Origin: Enoplosus armatus
Lineage: Eukaryota > Chordata > Actinopteri > Centrarchiformes > Enoplosidae
Assembly (NCBI RefSeq): GCF_043641665.1
Contig: NC_092197.1
Coordinates: forward strand, 13,894,148 to 13,958,147
Direction of reading: 5' to 3'
DNA length: 64,000 bases
The notes below the pieces were generated by a model, which saw only the letters and a list, made by a program, of their open reading frames with translations, had not been told where the DNA came from and made no database searches. Positions 54,581 to 64,000 of this stretch are shown one piece after another. The translations under genes were made by a program, and so were the position numbers. The number at the start of each line of letters is the position of its first letter. Within the stretch, counting starts at the first letter, position 1.

Positions 54581-57500
54581 CAGACTCTGCCTGTTTTAAT
54601 CTCGACAAGACAACAACCACTTCTGAAGGTTCTGGTTTCTTACTAAAATACGTTCTTTTAATTTTGTCCGGGTTTCATGACTTGGGGTTTCCAAAGCAGG
54701 TATGATTATATTTTAATATATTGGCCATTTGTAAGCCAAGTTTTTGTTCATTAGCCTCCTAAATTCCAGCAATTTCATTCTGTCTCAATTTGTTTCCTAA
54801 TAGTTTTGTAGTTTCCCTTTATGTTTTATGTAATTTGGTTATGACCAAACATCTGTACTATTCCCTGCAAACCATGCACCACCAGTCAACATAGAAAGTG
54901 CCACTGGTGGGAATGAGTTTTATTTGACCTCAACAGTTTCAATTATGTGGCTGGTGATAACTGCATGTCTTTGTACTGGACTCAACTTTGGGTCAAAGGT
55001 GTTTTAAATTCTTTCAGTATTGTAACTTTCAGATTGTGACCAAAGAGCTTACGGAAAAGTTGAGTTGCACTTAATTTTGAGATTTGGTTTACAGACCGCA
55101 AGCTGTTACATACGAAACGCAGGACAGGGTATATTTTAACTGCATCACATGCAACTTTATTGACATACAGTCCATTTGTTTTAGGAAGTACATATGTTTA
55201 CCAATGGGCAATAATATCCACCTTAAATCTAAGTACATTTAAATGCAAATCTATGCAAGATTTCTTGCCGAGATTTCTTGTTTCATCCACTAGTGAACTG
55301 TTTTACTGATGAGCTTCTGACTGTCAGCCATACTGGAGGACCGTTAACCTTCAGCTGACAGCTCAGTTTCACACAACCCTTAACTCAAAGGCACACCGAC
55401 ATGTCACCATGTTTAATCTCTTCATGCCTCTCTGTCATTACCCGTCTGTCATTGTTTGGAGCTTCTTCAGCCTATATTTGTGTGTGTATATTGTGTATCT
55501 TACTAATGCTACTGTTGTGATACTGTTTCAGTGTTGTCATAATGATGCCTGTTTGCTAATGTGTTTGTCTACACACTTTTGTTTATTTAGAATTGGGGGT
55601 TTGGTTTGACTGTTTTAATGGTTTAATCTAAGTGGAGAAATGTTTAGATCGTATATATATATCGAATAGTTATGACAGATCTTCTACATTTTTACACATA
55701 CACATACGTCTCTGAGCAGAAGGAGGTCTCGACCTGCAGGTTGATGGTTATTTTTAATCGCAGGTGACTGTCTGATCACATAGCAGTTCCAAAAGCAAGG
55801 AAATACTGTATACCATCCAAAGTTGATGGTTTAATACTTTGTGCTTGTTGGCCTGGAATTAGCACTTTTTCCTGTTTTCATAAAGTACGTACAAAATCCT
55901 AATAATTACACCACAGATCACTGAGAGCTCTCCTTTCAGTTTACGTGCGCTGCCAAAATGTTGTCACAGCTTTCCATGTTGGTCTGTAGCTGTTTTGTAA
56001 TCTGATACCAGTTTCGACCAAATGCTTCCTTGTGACATTTTGGTTCCACAGAAACATAATTGGTGTGAAAGATCCCTTTGTTTTCGTACTTCCACCTATC
56101 TATCAGTCAAACACGATCCGGAAATAGTTGAGACACATGCTGCCCTACAAAGCTGATAGACACAGTAAAAGCAGGACAAAGTGAAACTGAATGAAAAAAT
56201 AACTTTATTATCGTCATCTGACAAACGTATTCTTGATACAGAAATGGATGGATTTTTGTTGTTTGGTCCAGTTCACCCTTACCTTAGTGACGCATAAATA
56301 TCTACTTTCCACTCCGCCTCCCACCTGAGCCTGAGAAAGCCAACATGGAGACCATGGAGTGAACTCCTCTGTTGACTCAGACACTCAGGTGAAACATCTG
56401 AAGGCAACTAACTGAAGGAGACTAAAACTTCTGACTTAAGACAAACATTTGGCAGATTTTTAAGGCAGTGACCAGTTCAATCATTATCTAGAAATGCTGC
56501 TATGAAGAGATGATTTACAGTATAGAAAATATATTATAACATACTAAATTGTTACTATTGTTTAGGACGTGTACCTGTTTGTATACTGTTATTGCATACT
56601 GTCGCGCATTATACTTATAAATTGTTTATTACATGTTTATATACTAAACATACATGCTAAATAGAGTGTCAATTCATTTTGTCACTTTAACACAAGCTGT
56701 TCTGAAATGGTGATCACCCACCGTCCTCCAGGTCCTCCTGGGAGATCCCAAGGCGTTCCCAGGCTGGATTGGATATGCAATCCCTCCAGCATGTTCTGGT
56801 CTGTCTTGTGGTCTCCTCCCAGCTTTGCAGGGAAGATTCTGGAGAGGCATCATGACCAGATGCCTGAACCACCTAAATACAAATCTTACCAAAAAGTACT
56901 ATTATTTCCTTTTCGAGGCCTTATGAAATGTAAATCCATTCTACAAACATTTTCTGACAATCACACAACAAACATATGAAGTGCTGCATGTTACACAGAC
57001 AGGTCAGTCCTGTCAGGTCTTGCCAGCTGAGTCTTGTTCTAACTTGCCTTCTTCTCCTTCCATCCCCCGCTGGTCTGACACACACACCTACTTTACTTCA
57101 GTATAATAGTCCTGAGGCTGAGGGTGTGTTTGTGAACATGTGTGTTGTTTATGTTGTTAAGCCTTCAATTCTCAGGAAAAATGAGGTGTTAAATATGGTC
57201 AAATCAGGGCCATATTTAACATCTTTTACACATTGTATATAAAATCTTTATTTTTCTTTGTCACATCATATTTCTGTGTTATTCCTTATTTGGCGTGCTC
57301 TAGGTTTATTTAATGAAACACTGTCTGAAAGGTGCCACATAAATTAAGTTTATTTTTCCCAGGGATGCCAGAGAGTTGAGTTTTGTGCGTCAGTGTGAGT
57401 CAAGCATAAGATTAAGCACTCTCCTTATGAAATGTAAAGTTGCTACATCAATGTCAGGGATATTTGGCGTGAGCAAGAGTGTGTGTATGACTCAACCCAT

Positions 57501-59444
57501 TTAAAGATAAGGCGGAGGGAGGAGGAGGGGATATTGTATGTGTGTGTGTGTGTGTTTATGGAAAAAAAAAAACAGGCAGGTATTCACAGGTCTCGGCTTT
57601 CTTCCTCTTCCCTCCTTCCTTTTGTTGCAGATTCCCTCACTGAAAGAGGAACTTAACATTCTTTTTCAAAGACCAAGGACCTTTGGCAGTCACACGCAGA
57701 CACCTGGAGGTCCTACAACAACTCCACCTCCTGCATTTTAAGACGCCACGTCTGCATTCTTTGCTTCTGTAAGTGTTTTTCATTTTGTCGTATTTTGATA
57801 TGTTGCTATGTTATTTCACTATACTTGTATGCCTGCCCTGAAGCCAGTGCTGAGCGCAGTCCTGCCGTGTCGGTGGGAAACCTGAATGACGAGATGTAAA
57901 ATAACTTCACCACCAACACTTATCTATCAGTTAACCTGCCACGCTGTAGTGCTTTGGATAATAGTCAGTCTTGTCTCTTATATCTCAGCAGTGACTTTTC
58001 CACACCAGTGTGTTTGTTGTATAGGAGGCGGTGACGTAATACTTTGTTTAGCCGTCAACTTAGTGTCTTAAGTCTTTATAGTGTGGCTCCGGATGGATCT
58101 ACAATGTGCTCTTGGTTTCATTCACGTGTTGAGAACCTAACAAATAGAGAAGTAAGGCTTGTCACTGATACTGCAGGCATATTAACATCATTTTATCCTA
58201 CTCTTCAGTATGTAAGTGAATGTGTACTGCACTGTTCAGTGTTTTAGGTTCAGTTGGATCATACTGTGTGCTTTAACATGCATTTATTTTGTCAGTATAT
58301 CCTGATATTGTTGATGATAGAGCCGTTAGGAAGAGTACTTCCTTGTGTTTCTCATGTGGAAAGTGGAACTGCAAAACATTTCGTGTTTAAAGGCAAGATC
58401 CTTCAAATGGTTTCTTACGTTACTGTGTACCTGCAGTTTGACCTGAATTTCTGGTAAATTGTTAGCGATGATTTAAAAGTAAAATAAGTTTGAGGACAAG
58501 ACACCTCCCAACAAGCAGCTCATAGTTCCATATTGTATGTAGGCAGTGAACATAGTTTGTAAAGCTACACTATCAATTAACTAAGAAGCCAACTGGGGAT
58601 CGTAGAAAATTCAGACTGTCCGTGTCATATATGTTTACCACCTTCTTTATGGCGTACAAAGCATGCATTTCTATCAGGGACCTGAAGGCAGCGCATTCTT
58701 GAAATGTTAGTTTGAGCACAAAACAATCACTACAGCCATCAAACTGTATGAAAGGCACCAAATTAAAGTTGGCAAGGGGAGAAAGACAGTCATGAAATGT
58801 GATGAATTCCACACAGGAAAAAAAAAATACTGATCGAAGGTAAAAGGTCTGATCACCGTTATTTTCATCAAGTGTCTTTCCCCCAGCCAAAAATGGTCCT
58901 TGAAGTCAGTTTCCACAAGCTCAGTCCAACCAAGCCAGGACAATTCAACGCAAGTCCAGCCACTTACACAGAGGGAGTGCGCACATTGTTTTACATGTGC
59001 TAAACCCACAAGGCATTAGAGGCTTTTCACAGAATGTTTGCAATGCTTATTTCTCCTCCATGTTGGAAGAGCACAGCGGTCGCTGCAGTGTGTGCTCATT
59101 TATGATACATATATACAAAGAAAAGGGATAAACTGAATGTTGCCGGGCAGAAATCATTGCATGAGTTTATGACAAATTCTGCTTTGTTCAGTCAGTGAAT
59201 GAGATTACTGGTTTGTAGCAGAGCGTCAGTCGATTAGCACTTAGCCGGAGTTACTGACTTACAGTAGGACAGCTAAAAACTCGCACACGTTTGACTGAGC
59301 CCAACTTCAGGACCTCAGGATTTGAGCAGTCCGACGGAAAAGGTTCTTCTCTTTGTCATGTTTCCTTATTGTGTTTCAGGGTGTGGCTTCCTTCCATTCA
59401 TCTCTCTCCTATTCTCCTTCCACTTGTCACTCCCACCCTAACAG
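54581..59444. other. Spacer or intron between lrp 3' end and second EGF-TM cassette
   Basis: No coding exon with domain homology is visible in these 4.9 kb. One segment, 57631-57769, has a strong acceptor (long pyrimidine tract and TTGCAG) and a strong donor (TTCT|GTAAGTG), but it has early stops in two of three frames and a TAA at the end of the third. It could be an untranslated exon. The rest is AT-rich and holds nothing I recognise. Confidence 0.5.
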
Positions 59445-60649
59445 CCCAGTGTTCCCTCACTTCCTTCTACTCCCTCCTCTACGATGTCCACCTCTTTCCC
59501 TCCGCCTCAACCGAGAGGCATCGACCACAGCCTACCCACCTGTGGAGAGACTAAATGCAATGATCACGGCACCTGTGTGGCTCCCCCTGGTGGCGGCACC
59601 GATTTGCTGTGCGACTGTGAGCTCGGCTACCGGGGCGAATCCTGCGAGGACACAGTCAATGGGGCGTTAAGCGTGCCGCTGACCCTGAGCGTGCTGGCCG
59701 TCATCATCGGGCTGCTGATCCTGGCTTTCATCTTCGCCAAGATGAGGCAGAAGCAAAAGAAGAGGCGCAGGTACTGAAACATCTCAGAGGTGTCTTTTTC
59801 CGATGAAAGCTATTTGCTGTTTTTGACAGTGAGACGAGAAGAATGTCATCCAGCTTGTCTGTGTGTTAAAAACTGAGCTGGAATCAGGACGTGGTTAGCC
59901 TAGCTTAGCATAAAGACTGGAAACAGCTAACCTGACTGTAAAGTGAAAAAATATGTGCAACAACATCTTAAGCTCTCGAACACGTTGTTTGTCGGAAGTT
60001 GAACTGACAATAAAGTTAAGCTAAGAAATCAGAATATCCTTGTTGTTTGTTTTGATTTGTATTCTAATTTGGTGAAATTTTTTATTTTTTTGCACTGACA
60101 GCGGGCCAGGCAGAAAAATAGTTTGTAAAATTATGACTTTAATTCCAGTGGCCACACAGGAAGTTAACCAGCTGCAGGCCAACATTGTTAGCCGTTGTTG
60201 CTGTGAGTTTTGACAGTGCCCCTACAGAGAAGTACTGAGTGGATGGATAAACAGATTGTCAAGAAATTCCAGCACATAACTCTCTCTAAGATCACAAATT
60301 GTTATTTTTACATTTCTCTTTATGTGAAAGATATAACATGTTAATTATATTAATATATAATAATTAATAATTGTTTTGGTATATTTTTGAACATTGGACA
60401 TAGCCAGGCTGATTTCCCCTGAATCCAGTCTTTATGCAACAGAAAGTGTATCAATGTAGAATCCAAGAAGAAAAATACACTGAAAAGAAGGATTTTGTTT
60501 ACATTTGTAGACATGTCATCCGTCATGAAAGATCAGGGTTTCATCTGCAACTCAAGATGAGAAAATGTTCACTTATTAATTATGTGTTTTTGTCTGTTGT
60601 CCACAGGAGACATCTGGCAGCAAAACATGGCTACAATGTTGCTGTGTAA
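59445..60649 (+). CDS. Second EGF-transmembrane-tail cassette (alternative lrp 3' end or small derived gene)
   Basis: Exon to 59770 and exon 60607-60649 (TAA at 60647-60649), joined in phase 2. The product has an EGF of spacing CX4CX5CX11CXCX8C (CGETKCNDHGTC, CDCELGYRGESC), a transmembrane helix (LSVLAVIIGLLILAFIFAK), a basic run (RQKQKKRRRRH) and a C-terminus HGYNVAV. The EGF spacing start, FIFAK at the membrane edge, phase 2 donor and GTACTGA donor sequence all match lrp exon 45, so it is a diverged copy. A start of coding at 59518 (acceptor GAGAG, phase 1) would splice in frame onto upstream LDLa exons. Alternatively, the better acceptor AACAG at 59444 gives a Pro/Ser/Thr-rich stalk in phase 0, or the ATG at 59484 gives a free 109-aa protein without a signal peptide. 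Which is used is unknown. Confidence 0.6.
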
Positions 60650-61200
60650 TGTGGATAAATCTCCATTATATCTGAGGTAGGTATTCAGGTGGAAATATTA
60701 ATTTACAAAATGCTTTCCATTTCAGGAAAGAGTGTCAAATTTGAGTATTTATATCAATCTGAAGTATAGAATGTAAAGTTTGTAAAAGTGTTTTTTTAAG
60801 GAAAAATGACTGCACCAAAAGTAAATTACAAAACCTCATAACAAACTAACTTCTGAAACTACCATACTTAAAGGTGCCCTGTGATAGCAGTTTTCTTCTT
60901 CACTGCCTTTGTTTGCACATTGCTACGTTTGTTGGTGTGTTACCGCCACCAGCCATCCGCATGTACACTATACAGAAAAAAACAAAACAAAACAAAATTT
61001 GCTCCATTGCACCACTAGTGGTCAAAATCTCCACAGGGCACCTTTAACTCACACAGCTTAAATCTGTGTCTAAATGTGGAGGCCAGAAACTTTTCTGTCA
61101 CCATAATTGAGACACTAATAAATAAAATAATAAAAATAATAAATAAATTCAAGTAATTACTCTCTTGTTCTTGTCCAGGTTGACCATGACATTGTGGTCG
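60650..61200 (+). other. Probable 3' UTR of the second cassette
   Basis: Non-coding after the TAA. A donor-like GAG|GTAGGT lies near 60678 and an acceptor CCAG near 61179, suggesting a UTR intron. The piggyBac-like MITE (60868-61047) and overlapping AATAAA-like motifs (about 61110-61147) lie within it. Confidence 0.4.
60868..61047. mobile_element. piggyBac-like MITE
   Basis: The ends TTAAAGGTGCCCTGTG and CACAGGGCACCTTTAA are perfect inverted copies, so the insert (60872-61043) is flanked by TTAA on both sides, the piggyBac target site. It is too short for a transposase. Confidence 0.85.
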
Positions 61201-64000
61201 GTGACACTATTGAGCTTCCATCAGCATCCTTCTGCAACAAGCTTACAGCGCAGTTTGTTGAATGCTGCATGAATTTTGTTAGAATGGAATCAGATCTGTG
61301 AGTCTTGATGGCTGATGGCTTGTGACTATGACTTGTGGCTATGACTCTTCGACTGACGCTGCAGCATCCCAGAAACTCAAACGCTGAACTGAAGAACTGA
61401 GCTTCAACAGATTTAACAGTGACACAACTTCACTCCAGTGATTATGTTTTTCATTTGATGATGGAAGAATGTAACTTTCAAGTATACCCTCAAACACATG
61501 ATTCAAGGGCAAATAACATACATGTATCACAGAGCTCTCCAGCTGTTAACTTAAGGAAATAGATGACTGACTTCACGGTATGTTTAGAGGCATTTTAGGT
61601 AGCAGGACTCGGGGCATTGAGTCTTTACCTGGAGACCACAGCAGAGACCTTAAGCTGATGTTGACATAATACATCTGTGCTGGTTGCCTACAACAGCATA
61701 CATTTAGGGATAAAAATCTAAAAATTATAATTTGTCATAGTAAATAGATGTGTGAAAAACATCAGTTTGGGAATGAGGTTTTGTCACTACCATTATTTGC
61801 TTATTAGCGCAATACAAATGTTTTCAATTTCCTGTATCCATCAGCAGCTACAAGTTTTGAACTTCAATGCAATGCTACTGCAATGCACTTATTTCTTTCT
61901 TTTTGTTTGTTTGTTTTCTTTAATATTCATTGTGTTATTTATAGAATTACGATGCTATGAGTTATTGTGGCTATCTAGCGCTAATGACCTACAATTAAAC
62001 ATAAACACAAATTGTAACCATCAATCCCAACAGCAGGTGCAGCCATTTTGGTGTTGTGGTCATAATTTTTGACTTTTATGGACTAAATGATCCACTGAAG
62101 GTGATGTTCACAGTCTGAATGTACAGTGAGAAATGTCAGGATCTGTGTATACTCACAATCACGATCTATTTCCTTGCCAACATTACCTGTATGCAAACGC
62201 TTGTCTCTGCAGATAAGCTGATTGCCTCCTCTAGCACTGGCTACATTTAGTAAAAGAATGCAAATGTTTACCTATCAGTTACTCTCTTTGATGGAGCAGT
62301 GGCTTCCTTTAAATACAGAGAAAGCAGAGGTGACTGCTACAGTGACGGTGAGCCATTCTTACTGCCATGTTTTTGTACTTTACACTGAAAGTTCATTCAA
62401 GTGGTGCAAACCAAAAGTCTTCAGGTGTCTCCATAGCAATCCATTTCACATGCCGGGAATTATAATGATTTGTCATGGCCTTATGATGAGGACTTTAATC
62501 AGGCAGGACACAACAACATGATGTGCAGTTGCTGCTTCATCGTACCATCCCTCTTGCATTTATCTGCTTTTAGCCTCTTTCGAGTGTGTTTGTTTGGGAA
62601 GCATCTGGTTTGCTCCCAGCTGAGAATAATCCCATTTTAATCCACTCCTAACAGAAAACCATCACTGTCATTCTTTATCTCAGCTTTCCGTCTGAATAAA
62701 ATCAAAAAGGGGTCTTCAATTTGTTTTGAGAGGTAAATCTGAAAATTGAGATCCAACAGAACAGTTTCCCAGAAAACAAGCAAGGACAGAATCTTGCAGG
62801 TTGTCTCCAGATTTCCTCTCAGTTTACCACATTGTGCACTTTGTTTCATGTTAACTGTGTCTATGTGCTCTCTGAATCTCAGCTTGAAGATTGATTATGT
62901 CTCAGATTTATTTTGTCACATCAAAGCCGGACAGTGGACAGTATAGTCTGTTTCTTTTGTACACTACTGACTGAACTAATATATTTTATATGCCAAGCAT
63001 CAGCAAGACGCATCACTTTTTTATAAACATGTCTGTCTCTGTTTTTGTGTCATACTTTATCAGCACGCTGCATGTAACTACTGAGACTTTTTGATTGACG
63101 ATATTTTGACAACTGCATGTATATTTTTATGTAATCGTGCAAACACACTGGATTTTAGTCTCTCAGATTTATGAGGATGTGGTCTGTGTGTCCAGGTGTG
63201 TGTTGGGCACACTGAGCATTTTTGTATATAAACGGATTGTTAGTGGCTGAACCGTTTGTTTGTCGTTCTTCTGTGTAGGATGTGATGGGTCAGGGTGGTA
63301 AAAGAACTAAAAATATACACCTTAGTCCTCAGTAAACCACCGAAACAAACACTGTTGATTTTAAACATCTTGGGGCTGGTCTAGCACGTAAAAGTCACAT
63401 GTAACCTGAATTTAGAAACTGTTGACCCTCACTGTTCCTGAAAGAAAAGTGTGCTTTTAAACCAAGAGAAAACATGGTACATATTTCCACTGGAGAATGA
63501 ACCATGTCAACCATCTGAAATTGAACTGTGTGCACACACACATCTTCCCAGATCCTGTTTGTCTTCATTTTTAAATTCCTCTCCTGTCATACACACACAC
63601 AGGTTTGGCACAGCACAGTTTAAAACATAAGCCAGAATGCTTTAATTGTCTGTTGCCGTGATTATTCTCTTTAAATAGCTCGTAGTGTTTATTTTTAGTC
63701 ACTTTTGGCACTGAATATTTACCAGCAACTATTTCTATTTACTTTGTTTAGATAATGAGTTTTTTTGTTTCGCATCCTGTTGTTATGTCAGCTCTGTTTG
63801 TGGCTATGCTAGCCGCTAGCTTGTCGCAAACATTGTCCTATAAGTAAAAGCTGATAATATTAAGTTAGATTAATATTTGACGAGTTGATAATAAGTATCT
63901 TTTAGGTCACCAAAATAACAATAATAATACAAAGTAATGGGTTTGTCACTTTAAAATTGTTGTTAAGATGTTCTTACAAGCTTCCGTAGGGTGTCATTAA
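61201..64000. other. Distal 3' flank without recognised genes
   Basis: I find no exon with domain homology or a convincing splice pair in this stretch. It may still be 3' UTR of the second cassette or intergenic. It is AT-rich with scattered short CA runs (about 63535 and 63590). Confidence 0.5.

Noticed and set aside
59291..59670. Two frames covering the second cassette in a frame other than the EGF frame
   Set aside because: Only the frame starting within 59445-59520 gives the EGF cysteines and transmembrane helix; the others are shadows.
1..64000. CRISPR arrays, tRNA or rRNA genes, bacterial-type operons
   Set aside because: No regularly spaced identical repeats, no cloverleaf or rRNA sequence recognised, and all genes are intron-containing vertebrate genes.

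Overview
The window is a piece of vertebrate, almost certainly teleost, genome. Genes are split into many short exons with canonical GT-AG introns. Dinucleotide microsatellites and short non-autonomous DNA transposons (hAT-, piggyBac- and other inverted-repeat types) are scattered through introns. The gene set (ank1, a nodal-related factor, an ovarian-type LDL-receptor relative) fits a ray-finned fish. There is no sign of bacterial, viral or CRISPR content.

Layout: (1) 1620-16558, + strand: the 3' part of an ankyrin gene, best match ankyrin-1 (ank1), running from the second ZU5 domain through UPA and the death domain to the C-terminal regulatory region, followed by a long 3' UTR to about 21380. 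(2) 22360-24353, + strand: a complete three-exon eIF4E-binding protein gene (eif4ebp1-like). (3) 26289-28162, - strand: a complete three-exon nodal-related TGF-beta gene (406 aa). (4) 30214-54408, + strand: a complete 47-exon LDL-receptor-related gene (2976 aa by my exon joins), best candidate lrp13, head to head with nodal. (5) 59445-60649, + strand: an unexpected second copy of the last EGF + transmembrane exon and a different short tail exon. It is either an alternative 3' end of the LRP gene or a small derived gene. The rest, to 64000, shows no gene I can support.

The neighbourhood ank1 - eif4ebp1 - nodal mirrors the human NODAL-EIF4EBP2 pair (with ANK3 on the same chromosome) and the human ANK1/EIF4EBP1 region. 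It therefore looks like the sister paralogon that kept its nodal copy in fish. The genes act in different processes: the membrane skeleton of red cell/muscle type, translational control by mTORC1, mesendoderm/left-right signalling, and lipoprotein/yolk uptake.

The most unusual content is in the LRP gene: a tandemly amplified block of LDLa exons containing near-identical recent copies, a collagen-like Gly-X-Pro insertion in an EGF module, a cytoplasmic tail without an intact NPxY motif, and the duplicated EGF-TM cassette 5 kb downstream. All exon models come from reading splice sites, frame and homology by eye. Exon lengths were checked for phase consistency, but no transcript evidence was available.
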